Positions 1 to 11,484 of a stretch of DNA of 64,000 bases are shown here, one piece after another. Location of the stretch: NCBI GenBank assembly GCA_030063045.1, contig JAQSEB010000004.1, positions 2,232,001 through 2,296,000 on the forward strand. The letters run 5' to 3'. The notes beneath the pieces were generated by a model. The model was not told the DNA's origin and made no database searches. It saw only the letters and a list, made by a program, of their open reading frames with translations. Every line of letters begins with the position of its first letter. Position 1 is the stretch's first letter. This DNA comes from Pratylenchus scribneri. Its lineage: Eukaryota; Nematoda; Chromadorea; Rhabditida; Pratylenchidae. Made by a program: the position numbers and the translations under genes.

Positions 1-20
1 TGATGAGTTATTATAAATTA

Positions 21-775
21 GGGTTAATTCCCCGTCCCGCGGGGCGGGGACGCGGGGCGGGGAATCCATGAATTTTGGGCAAATTCCCCGCCCCGCTCCC
101 CGCACCCTGATTCCCCGCATTCCCCGTTCCCCGCACTTCGACTCCCCGCCCCGCAACCTTTTTTACAAGGCAACATTTAGGGAACAAAAATTTTATTTTT
201 TATGGGGAATTATCATATACATTTCGTGTGGCATTTTGTTATTATTTCTTTTTTTTTGGACATAATTTATCTAACCCAGGGTTACAATGGGGCGTTTTGC
301 GGCAGCGGAGAATGGACAACTTTTTGGCCCTTTTCCGCAGTTGTGGTTCCATTTAAACGGAATTTTTTTCCGCTGCGGCGAGGAAAACGTCCGCATTTGC
401 CTGTTTCTGTGATTCATTGTAACCAGTAACCACATCAAAATTTTAATTTTATTCAAAGAATTAGAAGAAATTAAAAATTTTCTAGAAGAAATGTCTAAAA
501 GTAAAGTGTGGTCTTATTTTGAAGAAATAGAAAATTCTCTCGATATTATCTGCCAAATATGCATAAAAATGATTGATTTATTTATTATTATGATTTATGA
601 TATTTATTTTGGCGATTTAAAAAATTTTATTGAACGAATTTTAAAAAAATGTCTTAAGGAGAGCGGGGCGGGGGCGCCCCGCTGAGAGGAGCCTCCCCGC
701 CCCGCTCCCCGCACCCTGATTCCCCGCTCTCCCCGTTCCCCGCTTTTTCATTCCCCGCCCGCGGGGAATTAACCC
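21..775. mobile_element. GC-rich MITE, TA target-site duplication
   Basis: Short non-autonomous DNA transposon inside an intron of the guanylyl cyclase gene. The ends are perfect inverted repeats GGGTTAATTCCCCG (21-34) and CGGGGAATTAACCC (762-775), flanked by TA on each side (19-20 and 776-777), as in Tc1/mariner-type insertions. Both ends carry runs of CCCCGC-type units, very GC-rich against AT-rich surroundings. The middle is AT-rich and I see no transposase. Confidence 0.75.
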
Positions 776-827
776 TACTTATTAATATATTAAAAACGAA
801 GAAATAATAAAAAATTTATTTATTAAG

Positions 828-3800
828 ATTGTCAAATTCGGATGTGTATCCAACATTGCTCAGTGTCGTCCCAAACTACCGGAAGTTCGATTAAATAAAT
901 TAATAATTTATTCAAATTTATCCTTCAGTTATGCTCGAGTTCTATGCGATATAATGGATTATTTCGATTGGTCACAATTTGCATTGGTCATTCAAAGTGA
1001 TTTGACTGGGACCAGTGGAGGTGAAAAAATATTTTTTTATTTAAATAATCCAAATTTTTCCACTTTATGTATAGGTTGCTTGGAACTTTCAAGAGACATT
1101 GATGTATGAAATAAAGAATTTTTTGAAATATCGATGTTGAAATAATTCAAAATAAAAACTCATTTTTATTGAATTAATTTAGTCCAAAACGAATGGTGCA
1201 TCACAATGCAAAATGAGCTATAAATCGCGCATTTTCAATATGAAAAACACAGATGCGAACGTGATAACCCAGCAATTAAAAATGCGAGCTAGAAGTGCGT
1301 TGACCTCATTCAATATTTTGAGAAATTTTTCTCCTTTAAAGTTATTGTCCTTTGTTTCGATGATATTCGCCAACAACGCGCATTTGCTCTCAAACTTTTC
1401 GATGCTGGCATGAACACAAATGTGAGGGGCATTTGACAAAAAATTAATAAAAAATTTAGGATTATGTCTACATTTTTCCGGATTTTGATATGACATTGGC
1501 CTGTGAGTTAAATTTAATTCCAATTATTTTTAAATCGTCCAAAATTTTTTCAGTGGATTTGAGTAAACCACCATTTTGGCTGGTAAAAAATCTTAAAAAT
1601 TATAAAATATTCCCCATAAATATTCCCAGCAGAAAAGAAGAGATGATACTCTAATCCAATCAGATGGAAGAGACGAGGATGCGGAAGTGATTGGCCTACT
1701 TGGATTTTTTGTAAGGATAGGCTCAAATTTTTCATTGGGCCAATTTTCACTATTTATTTATAATATCGATAAATGAATTAATTTTAATGATTTTATTATT
1801 AAATTAACCAACACACTGTTGCCAAATTTAATAATTTTAATCTTATTTAAATTTGTTAAACTATTATGTTTAAAAAACAATTTTAAAATACTTTTCAAGA
1901 TTTAAATTTTCATTTTTTTCATAATTCTTTATTCTCTGAACCAATCTAAATAAAATTAAATTATTAGATATTACAAACAATCTTCTCTTTATTAAATAAC
2001 TTATATCATCAAAATAGATTCACCAATGCTTGATTATTATAATGGCGAAAAGTTAGCCCTGCAACAAATTAGTTATTTTTTTAGTGTTTTTCTCTTTTAT
2101 AATGCAAATTAGAATAAATTTTTTAAAAATTTATTTCTATAGTTGCATTTGGACATTAGCAGTAATATTTCGGACATGACCGGCTTCTACGACAGAGTTA
2201 TGGCCAAAATGCGTGAATGGCCATTTTTTTGCGCGGATTGTGGGAGCAGAGCAGGCGAAAATGTTTTTTAATTTCCAATTAAATATACAAAAAATCCATA
2301 ATTTGAAGGCATCCATTTATTCGCCTCTTCTCTATGATGCTTTCTATGCTTATGGACTGGCATTGGCCACAACCTTTAATCAAACTGGAGGTCAAATTCG
2401 TTCGGATTTCTATCGGAATGGAACTTTGATTGCGGCCAATGGGAAGAGGACATTCCAAGGCAAATAATTGGGAATAAAAAACTAATCATTTTATAAGGAC
2501 AAATATTGTCTTTAAATTTTTTAATTATTTATTATGAAAATTAGAGAACCTATTTATCTTTTTTATTCTTTTCAAAAAATTTTAATAAAATTCATCCCCC
2601 GAAGGAATGACCGGAATGGTGCGCATTGGTGCCGATGGAAAGCGGCAATCCTTTTATGCATTATCCCGGCGAATGTCTGCCGAAAAGGGCAATGCCCTGG
2701 AAATTCTTCTATCCCTGGGTGTTACTTCCACTAAAACCGTAATATTTAATGGGGTAATAATATTTCCTATATTGACAAAATTCAGAATATCACAACGAGG
2801 AATGTTTCTATTTGGTCTCATCGAGGCGGCATCATCCCTGTTGCTGTCCCAAAATGTGGATTCGATGGCAATGGCTGTCCAATTTCCGCATTTGAACTTT
2901 ATAAAGTGAATAGAAAATAAATTTGATTTAGGTATAATTAATTTTGCACAATTAAGGGATATTTTATTGTGGCCATTTCCCTTTTCATCATTGTTATTGC
3001 ATTCAGCATCACACTGATTGTCTACATTATTCAGTAAATTTTAGGCATTTATTTAATAAATTTAAATTCCTAGACTTTATAGGAAAGAGCAGATTCATTA
3101 GAATTCAAAAAATATTTTTATATTTAAATTTGGATTCTAATTTTCTATTTTAGCGGAATTATAAAAAATATGCCGATTTTTCCCCGTTTAACTCGTCAAA
3201 TTTTTATTTCCCAAAAAAATACAAACAATATTTAAACATATTTAGCCAATAAATTTCCCATTTATTTTTCATCGAAATCTAATAAAATTTATTTCATTTC
3301 GTTTCCATTCATTCATTATTATCATATCATATCCCCCTTCATTTAAAGTGTCCGAATTCGTGATCGCAAAAAGCAAGATTTATTATGGCAAATCCAGTTT
3401 AATATGTTGACGAGAATCAAGAAAAGAGTTCATTAATTTTTTATGTCAAAATATAATTTATATTTTCAGCATCGAAATCCGATGGAACGTAGTGAACGTT
3501 CAATCCAATCTGGACCGAGTACATCCAGCAAATTCACTGTGGAAAGTTGCATCAATTCAAAGAATTTTGGCCTCTACACATTCAGGCAGGAAGAATGCAT
3601 TGGTTTTCGGCATTGCAGTAGTGGAAAATTTGAATTGTGTGAACAGGGAATGGCCGAATTGAGAGCGGTAAAATCTTTAATTTTTTTGAGGAATTAAATT
3701 AATTTTTTGACAATTTTTAATTTTTTTTCGATAAAATTTTAATTTTTTGACCACATTTTTTTAAATTTTTGACTATTTTTTAAAGTTAATTTTTGATAAT

Positions 3801-6800
3801 TTTTTTAAAATTAATTTTTATATTAATTATTTAAAATTAAATTTTTTACAATTTTTTAAATTTTTTGAACAATATTTTTAAATTAATTTTTGCCAATTTT
3901 TTTTAAAGCACCCACCTCAATTAAGATGCGCATTCTGGATCATGAGAATTTGAATCGTTTCCATGGTTTGAGTTTGGATGGGCCCGAGGTGCTTTCCATT
4001 TGGAAATATTGTCCCCGTGGTTCTATTCGAGATGTGTTGAATAACAATACACTGACAAAAGATACCGTTTTCATCCAATCCATTGTTTGGGAACTTTGCG
4101 AGGCAATTTTCCAACCAAAATTACATCAATTTACAATATTTTTAGGGTCTTCATTTCCTGCACAATTCCCAATTGCAATGCCATGGCAATTTGCGATCCA
4201 CATATTGTCTCATTGATGAACGGTGGCAAGTCAAAATCGCCTATTTTGGTCTGCGTTCCCTGCGGAAATTCAAGGAATTGAAGACAAAAGGTAAGAATGA
4301 AAAATAAAATTGATGAATTTGTAATTCTAATTTGTAATTGTAATTGTAATTCTGATTTGTAATTGTAATTGTAATTCTGATTTGTAATTGTAATTGTAAT
4401 TCTGATTTGTAATTGTAATTGTAATTCTGATTTGTAATTGTAATTCTGATTTGTAATTGTAATTCTGATTTGTAATTGTAATTGTAATTCTGATTTGCGA
4501 TTGTAATTGTAATTCTGATTTGTAATTGTAATTGTAATTCTGATTTGTAATTGTAATTGTAATTCTGATTTGTAATTGTAATTCTGATTTGTAATTGTAA
4601 TTCTGATTTGTAATTGTAATTGTAATTCTGATTTGCGATTGTAATTGTAATTCTGATTTGTAATTGTAATTCTGATTTGTAATTGTAATTGTAATTCTGA
4701 TTTGCGATTGTAATTGTAATTCTGATTTGTAATTGTAATTCTGATTTTTAATTAAATATTATTTTGTAGATTTACTTTGGAAAGCACCAGAACAATTGCG
4801 ATTAGCCGATGATAAAGGGAATGAAACAATGTTGGAAGAAGGAAGCACAAAACAAGCAGATATTTATACAATGGCATTGATATTCTCTGAGGCAATTTCT
4901 CTCAATTTTATGTTAATATTTTTGCCATTTTTAAAGGTGGTAAATATGCGTCCATGTTGGGATGAAGAAGGTGCCGAAAATGGTGATGATGGCGATGCGA
5001 CAGCCGAAATTGAAACAAATAATCGACGAAATAATGTCCATCAAGGAGGAGGAGTTCGAGGGGCAAGAAGGAGACGAAATGCCGAAGAAATTGTTTATTT
5101 GGTGAAGAAGGGTGGAATAATGCCACTTCGACCAATTATTAAGCCGGCAATGGACGATTTGAATCCGGCATTGGTAAGTATATGGTCAAAATTGGGTAAT
5201 ATTATTTAATAAAAAGAAAAATTCTAAGAAAAAATTTGGAAAGGGTGAAAATTTGTTTCAATTTCAAAAATGAATTTGAGGGTTCATTCTAAGAGAAAAA
5301 GGGAAATGAGCATAAAGATATTTCTAATTCCATGAAGTTTCGACAATTTTATTTTAAAAAAAGTATTTATTCAGAATTTTCATAATTGCAAATTAAAATC
5401 TATAAATTAATGGAATTAAGAAAAAATTAAAATGATTTGAATATCAATCTAAAATTAGGCATGGGTGGCCGAGTGGTCAAAGGCGTTGCAATCTAGGTTG
5501 CAATTGGTGAAAACCAGTCGCGGGTTCGAATCCCTTCCCATGCTGATATTTTTCATCATTTATAAATTTAAAATATTTCCAAATAAAAATGTAAATTAAT
5601 ATGTGAAAAATTCCGATGGAATACAGGGAACTGATTTTAGAAATTTTCGGAAAATTTTGGGCATATCTGAAAGGCGTTATTAAGGGAAACATGGAAGATT
5701 CATTCATAGGGAAAATGTTTTTTAATTGCCATAATTTCTATCAAATTCTTTCAAAGTTGCATTTGATTCGGGATTGTTGGGCCGATAATCCAGCAGAACG
5801 ACCAAACATTGGTCAAGTTCGATCAATTCTCCGTTCGACTAGAGGTGCGTCAAATGCCAATTTGATGGACCATGTGTTTAATATGCTGGAACAATATGCA
5901 ATAAGATTGGAACAAGAAGTTGAGGAGAGAACCCGGGAATTGGTGGAGGAGAAGAAGAAATCCGACATTCTACTCTATCGAATGTTACCAAAGTAAGTTG
6001 GAAAAAAATATGATAGAATTAGCTTTATTTGTCTTATACTTTTTATGCTTGAAAAATTTGTTTTTTGTGTTTCCATTCCCAAAAAATCTTGAACAAATTT
6101 TTTATATTCCCTAAAATATCGATTGATCTAAATATTTTAGACAAGTAGCTGATCGCCTTAAATTGGGTCAATCTGTTGAGCCAGAATCATTTGAATGTGT
6201 GACGGTGTTCTTCTCGGATGTGGTCGGCTTTACGGCAATTTCCCAACGGCTTAAGCCTCTCCAATTGGTCAATTTGATGAATGAGCTTTACACCGCATTT
6301 GATGGCATCATTGCGGAACATGATGTCTACAAAGTGGAAACAATTGGTAAATTCGCATTACATTTAAATTTAAAGAAATCCAATAAATTCACAGGCGATG
6401 GCTATCTTTGTGTGTCCGGTTTGCCTCGACGCAATGGGAATCAACATGCCAAACAATGTGCCGATATGTTTGTGCCATCTTTCTTTAAACGTTAATTAAT
6501 CCGTTCAAATTTAGGTCCCTTCAATTTATGCGCATTTTGGGCACATTTTCCATTCCAACATTGCCGGACGAACGAATTCGACTGCGGATTGGCCTGCACA
6601 GTGGGCCTTGTGTTGCCGGTGTGGTTGGGTTGGCCATGCCACGGTATTGCCTTTTCGGGGACACCGTGAACACGGCTAGCCGCATGGAAAGCTCATCCAG
6701 CCGTAAGCAAATTGAATAAATTGGAAGAGATATTTTTTTGCAATTTCTAGCCAACAAAATCCACATTTCCAAAGAGACTCAACAATTTTTGGCCACCTAT

Positions 6801-7147
6801 TTTGATGGATATTTAATGGAACCAAGGGGTGATGTCATCATAAAGGTTGGGTCTCGTGGAGAATAAATTTAATATTCGAATACTTTTTGCAGGGAAAAGG
6901 TGTGATGCAAACATTTTGGTTGCTGGAATATTTGCGCGGCTCATTGGCCCAACCAACTACAAGCAATTTGGCTGATGTGCTAAATCGACAAAGAAATGGT
7001 GGAATTCGACGACGGAATTCATTCCGTCGAAACACAGAACAGCAAAAGGAACAATCCAGTGCGGAAATGTATCGAAATTACCGGGATAAAATGGAAGCTG
7101 AAAATTCCAAAAAATTTGGAATTGATGAGGGGCCAAATGATTCATAA
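828..7147 (+). CDS. Receptor-type guanylyl cyclase (gcy family), 3' 25 exons
   Basis: Single-pass receptor that makes cGMP from GTP. The 5' exons lie left of the window. Exons: 828-884, 929-1020, 1075-1103, 1183-1294, 1342-1421, 1460-1502, 1554-1582, 1633-1710, 2143-2262, 2309-2459, 2605-2753, 2786-2905, 2957-3033, 3349-3427, 3470-3667, 3926-4102, 4146-4290, 4770-4891, 4937-5173, 5757-5992, 6141-6346, 6395-6467, 6515-6702, 6751-6845, 6893-7147; all phases match. Order: extracellular ligand-binding domain ([32 protein letters not shown]-like [15 protein letters not shown]), one membrane helix (2957-3030), a kinase-homology domain with HGNL and AYFG in place of catalytic HRD/DFG (so probably a pseudokinase), a coiled-coil linker ([18 protein letters not shown]), then the cyclase domain with [17 protein letters not shown] and [17 protein letters not shown]. 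The E and C expected for GTP specificity are present. Three introns (2460, 4103, 4892) begin with GC; the third could also be read through. Probably a sensory-neuron receptor. Confidence 0.93.
4318..4747. repeat. Minisatellite with unit CTGATTTGTAATTGTAATT
   Basis: Roughly 20 tandem copies of a 13-19 bp unit built from TTGTAATTG and CTGATTTG, filling a cyclase intron (4291-4769). Some units read TTGCGATTG instead. The same unit, in reverse complement, makes the array at 8340-9285. Confidence 0.95.
5459..5543 (+). tRNA. Class II tRNA-like gene with enlarged anticodon loop
   Basis: 85-nt cloverleaf in a cyclase intron. Acceptor stem GCATGGG/CCCATGC is perfect; D arm GCC/GGC; anticodon stem TTGCA/TGCAA; a long variable arm (TTGGT GAAA ACCAG) as in Leu/Ser tRNAs; T loop TTCGAAT. 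Both internal RNA polymerase III boxes fit (A box TGGCCGAGTGG, B box GGTTCGAATCC) and a T run follows at 5548-5552. Odd points: the anticodon loop ATCTAGGT is 8 nt, so the anticodon could be CTA or TAG, and the T stem has one C-T mismatch. It may be a diverged Leu tRNA, a nematode V-arm tRNA, a suppressor-like tRNA or a pseudogene. Confidence 0.75.
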
Positions 7148-7245
7148 AAAATTCAACCAATCTTTTATAATATACATTTTATTCGGTAAAAATCTTGTGA
7201 GTAAATTTGATTATAGAACAGAAAATAATTGTATTTTTTTGTGGG

Positions 7246-7685
7246 TTAATATTCGATTTGGCATTTCTGTAAGCATTCCACATCCAAGGACCTTCCCTTT
7301 CCCAGAGGTTCTCGTTGACAATCCAACAAACATTTTTCATCAAGAATAGTTGCAAATTTAGAGAATCGCCGATGATGATGATGGTGTAAATGTCCTTCAC
7401 TTTTCTTAAAGAAAATTAATTATATATTTAAATATTTTAAATGGAAATATTTAAATTGCAAAAAATTGAATTTGCCGAAAACTTTTTTAAAATTATTTTG
7501 GCTATAATTAAATATTTATTCAAGACAAAATCGACCAATTAAAATTATGGCCAGTAAATAATTTAATAATTTATTTATTCTTATATCTTCCCTACCTTTG
7601 ATCGATGCGCCAACGAGAATTGACCAATGAAAAGGACACCAAAAATTAGAAGAATAAAATTTCGCAGAATTTTATTGCTGCTCAT
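7246..7685 (-). CDS. Small secreted His-rich protein with CX3C-X14-CX3C motif
   Basis: Two exons, 7596-7685 then 7246-7404 (phase 0, AAG|GTAGGG donor, TTTAAG acceptor), giving 82 residues. The N-terminus MSSNKILRNFILLIFGVLF is a typical signal peptide ending near FSLA. The mature part starts with basic and His residues (five His in a row in exon 2) and has exactly four Cys in the pattern CLLDC-X14-CLQKC, ending in QIEY. That spacing is what helical-hairpin (alpha-hairpinin-like) peptides use, but this is only a pattern match. It lies tail to tail with the cyclase: stop codons are about 100 bp apart. I do not recognise a family. Confidence 0.72.
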
Positions 7686-8339
7686 TGCTTTAGAATTTAA
7701 TAGAAAAATGAATTTTTTACTTCCTACTTTTTTAATTAAACAACTTTAATCGAGAGTCTGATTGGCGGATGCTGTGGGCGGAGAGCCAATTTGCAAAAAA
7801 AAGCCCCCAAACAATTATTGTCCACCCAAACAAAATAATATTACAACAAAACAAAAAAATTGACGGCCTAGAGAACTTCTATCCGCATTTATGTTGGCCC
7901 TAGATGATTAAATGAAGGGACCTTTGAGGGTGCGCGAGACTTATTTTATTATTTTGGGATGGGCGGCGGCCAATTTTCTGCCCAAGATCCATTTATTACT
8001 TAAAATTGCTCAAGGTCAGTCTTCGCTGATCGGACCATTTTAAAAAAGAATTTGTTGGGGACCTTCTTTTGGTTCATCTTTTTTGTGGTAAACACATTTA
8101 ATGGCAAGAAAAAATATTTTCGGCAACATAGAAATTTTTTGTAGGTGCTATTTTTATAAAGATAAGAGAAAATTGCTTTGACCTTTATTTATAGGATCCA
8201 TCCACAAAATTTATGCCTGCAAAATAAATATAGATGGAGAAGTACAAATAAATATAGGAATTCAAATAAACATTATTGTAATTAATCAGTCAAATCAGAA
8301 GTCAGAACTCAGCCAAATAATTAGGTATTCAAATCGTAA
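7686..8339. other. Intergenic, presumed 5' region of the small minus-strand gene
   Basis: No convincing exon on either strand. It holds scattered GC-richer patches (7755-7800, 7860-8010) upstream of the His-rich peptide gene. No promoter motif could be defined. Confidence 0.4.
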
Positions 8340-9285
8340 TCACAAAATCAGAATAAATTTACAATTTTACAATTTACAATCAGAGCAGAATTACAACAAT
8401 TACAAATACAAATCAGAATTAAATTACAATTACAAATCAGAATTTACAATTACAATTACAAATCAGAATTACAATTAAAATTACAAATCAGAATTACAAT
8501 TACAATTACAAATCAGAATTACAATTACAATTACAAATCAGAATTACAATTAAAATTACAAATCAGAATTACAATTACAATTACAAATCAGAATTACAAT
8601 TAAAATTACAAATCAGAATTACAATTACAATTACAAATCAGAATTACAATTACAATTACAAATCAGAATTACAATTAAAATTACAAATCAGAATTACAAT
8701 TACAATTACAAATCAGAATTACAATTACAAATCAGAATTACAATAATATATCAGAATTACAATTACAATTACAAATCAGAATTACAATTAAAATTACAAA
8801 TCAGAATTACAATTACAATTACAAATCAGAATTACAATTACAAATCAGAATTACAATTACAAATCAGAATTACAATTACAAATCAGAATTACAATTACAA
8901 TTACAAATCAGAATTACAATTACAAATCAGAATTACAATTACAATTATATTTACAAATCAGAATTACAATTACAAATCAGAATTACAATTACAATTACAA
9001 ATCAGAATTACAATTACAAATCAGAATTACAATTACAATTATATTTACAAATCAGAATTACAATTAAAAATCAGAATTACAATTACAAATCAGAATTACA
9101 ATTACAATTAAAAATCCGAATTACAATTACAATTACATTTACAAATCAGAATTACAATTACAAATCAGAATTACAATTACAAATCAGAATTACATTTACA
9201 ATTATAAATCAGAATTACAATTGCAATTAAAATCAGAATTACAATTACAAATCAAAATTACAATTACAATTACAAATCAGAATTA
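8340..9285. repeat. Large minisatellite with unit AATTACAATTACAAATCAG
   Basis: About 945 bp of tandem 13-19 bp units made of AATTACAATTA and CAAATCAG, with variants (AATTAAAATTA, ATATTTACAA). It is the reverse complement of the unit array at 4318-4747, so the two arrays face each other about 3.6 kb apart and could pair. Confidence 0.95.
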
Positions 9286-9445
9286 GGTAATTTATAAATT
9301 CGAATTAAAATTTATTAAAAATTATTTATAACTCAATTTTGAAAATACGCCAAGAAATCAGAATTATAAAAGTGTTTCCTAATCTAACATTGTTTCATTA
9401 CTTATTAAATAATTATTTTAGGCATCATTTCAATCAAATACCGAA

Positions 9446-9799
9446 ATGTTTTCTCTGCTATTCTCGAATATTTTTTTCAGTGAATACAATACATATTTAT
9501 TTTGTTTATTTGTTTTCCTAAATTGTGTTGCACAAAAGGAAAATAGAAAATATAAAAACTCAAAGGAACAATCAAATATGCATGACCAAAGAAATCCAAT
9601 TGAAGGGAAAGGGCGAGAATCGCTTTCATTTGATCAATGTAATGGAATTGTCGGGAATATTGAGCCAATAAAATAATAATAATAATAGGTGGAATATGAG
9701 GGAACAATAGGCACCGGAAGACCAAAACAAATCCGCAATGTCAGATGTCAAGGGTCAATCCACTCAATCTTGTCCTTTTCTTTTCTGACTGAGGAATGA
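9446..9799 (+). CDS. Possible small secreted protein, hypothetical
   Basis: Weak two-exon model, 9446-9649 and 9689-9799. The first exon encodes a hydrophobic start (YLFCLFVFLNCVAQ, possibly a signal peptide) followed by a polar, basic stretch. The second reads GTIGTGRPKQIRNVRC and is open only in phase 0. The acceptor after AATAATAATAG is good but the only phase-0 donors (GTCGGG, or GTTGCA at 9527) are poor, so the join is uncertain. The C-terminal exon looks more like coding sequence than its surroundings. Function unknown. Confidence 0.3.
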
Positions 9800-9802
9800 G
9801 GA

Positions 9803-9810
9803 TATAAATA
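9803..9810 (+). promoter_or_regulatory. TATA box for the amidated-peptide precursor gene
   Basis: TATAAATA lies 84-91 bp upstream of the ATG at 9894, with no other TATA-like sequence closer on this strand. It starts just after the stop of the preceding hypothetical reading frame. Confidence 0.5.
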
Positions 9811-9893
9811 TTGTGCCTTTTGTGCAGATCATGCAAAAAATTATTTAGAGAAAAATTGCCGATCAATTTATCTAATAAAACTAAAAATTCATA

Positions 9894-10556
9894 ATGGTTT
9901 TATTCATCAAATTGTGAGTTTTAGGGGAAATGAACCCATAGGGAACAGTCTAATTTGGCACTGCGCCAATTTTATGCCATTAATAATTATAATTGAGCAT
10001 CAAGAACTGCTGAACCAATGAACCAATTTTTATGATTTTAATACCTAATAAAGTATATACTATATATTAATTTTATTTAAATTGATTCCGATTACATGAA
10101 ATTAAGGCCATAAAATTATGAATAACGAATTTTTTAGTGCTTCTTCGGACACAAATTCAAAAATTTTGAACTAATTTCAATACTATTAATAAAAAAAATA
10201 AATCTTTAATTTGATATCTAAATCTTCCAAATTATTTCAGTCCTTGACTAGTTAGTTTTTTTAAAAACCCACCCCCATAATTATTAATTATTTGAAGGTT
10301 CACACTGACCTTACTGGTTATTTTTTTGGGATTGAGCGTCATGGTCGATGCTCAGGCATTTGTGAGTGTTTATTACATTCAAATAAATATTTTAATAATC
10401 TTCGCTTAGTGGTGGTACCCATATTCATTTGTTGGCAAACGTCAATCCGGATTTGGCCCAAATGGGATCAGCGGAGTGCAAACGGGTGAGGTAGGCAATG
10501 CTGGAACGGCATTTCGCCCTATTGGACCAGTCAATGAGAATGGATGGGGAAAATGA
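9894..10556 (+). CDS. Candidate neuropeptide precursor with GKR amidation site
   Basis: Three exons, 9894-9913, 10298-10361 and 10410-10556, joined in phases 2 and 0, giving 76 residues. Residues 1-27 (MVLFIKLFTLTLLVIFLGLS..VDAQA) are a strong signal peptide. Directly after it comes FWWYPYSFVGKR: a short aromatic peptide followed by Gly-Lys-Arg, the standard signal for dibasic cleavage and C-terminal amidation, predicting an amidated nonapeptide FWWYPYSFV. The rest is Gly/Asn-rich (SGFGPNGISG, TAFRPIGP, NENGWGK) and could be a second peptide or spacer. An AATAAA-type polyadenylation signal follows near 10608. I do not recognise a named nlp or flp gene; an antimicrobial peptide precursor is the main alternative. 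Confidence 0.75.
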
Positions 10557-10637
10557 TGAAAAAATCGGATGAATGCATTTTTATTTTAATGAAAATTAAA
10601 TGATTAGAAAATAAAGACATTCAAGCAAATATTGAGA

Positions 10638-11484
10638 TCATTTTTTATTTTTACTGAACATTTCTTCCTCTGAATTCAGAGAAGAAAATACACCGCCGCC
10701 ATTCTGACCAAATTGGCCTCCACCAAATCGATGTTTTTTGTTATAATGACCTGAATAATTATTTTTGGGTATTTTAAATTACAAATTACAATTATATTTG
10801 TTTAAACTGCCCAATTTCCGGGAATCAATAAATTTTTATTTATAATAGTAGATACCTTGTAAATTTTAGTCAAAAATTTTTATTGTTTGTTAATTTTTTG
10901 TCCCTATTCCTATAAACAATTAATTTGCTAAAAATTAATATTTATTCTAAAAATACGAAATCTGACAAAATTCTGAAGCGTTAACATAGAAAAATTATTT
11001 AAACTAATTTTTATTTTTATTTTCTACTTTTCCAATTGCTAATTTAATTCATAGAAATTAAATATTAATAATTTTTATGGATAATTGGCCCTTTAAAAAA
11101 TTGTAAGTCAAATTTCAATAATGGAATTAATTCTTTTAACCGTTTTATTTTTAAATTTATTGACGAATATTTTAATTTAAAAATAGAATAATTTACCATT
11201 GAAATTCGGCGATTGGAAAAAGCGAAAAACGGAAGCAGTGTTTGGTGCGGGAATATAGGTCGAGAAAAATGGAAATGCGGAATTTGCGGCATTGGTGGCC
11301 AAAAAAATTTGGAGAAATATTTGAAATTGTATAAAATGAGTAATTGGAAACTTTTTTAGTGTAGGAAAGAATTGTGGGGAATTTTTTGGGAAAAGAATTT
11401 GTGAACTGGTTTGGCCACCCCTTCATTCACCTCCTTCGCATTTTTACAATTTTGCACGTAATCTTCGAACATATTAAATTGCAT
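10638..11484 (-). CDS. Small Gly/Phe-rich protein, hypothetical
   Basis: Three-exon model on the minus strand: 11431-11484, 11197-11350, 10638-10750, phases 0 and 1, 106 residues. The last two exons are the better supported: exon 2 has a hydrophobic run (FQIFLQIFLATNAA) then SAFPFFSTYIPAPNTASVF; exon 3 reads GHYNKKHRFGGGQFGQNGGG and ends NKK. The hydrophobic run looks like a signal peptide, but in this model it starts about 18 residues in, so the first exon may be wrong. It converges with the amidated-peptide precursor (82 bp between stops), which is also Gly-rich after its cleavage site. Confidence 0.45.

Noticed and set aside
4087..4281. Alternative plus-strand frame in the cyclase kinase-homology region
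   Set aside because: The correct frame after the acceptor at 4145 gives GLHFLHNS and HGNL, matching the family.
4318..9285. CRISPR array
   Set aside because: The genome is eukaryotic and the arrays are plain tandem units without unique spacers.
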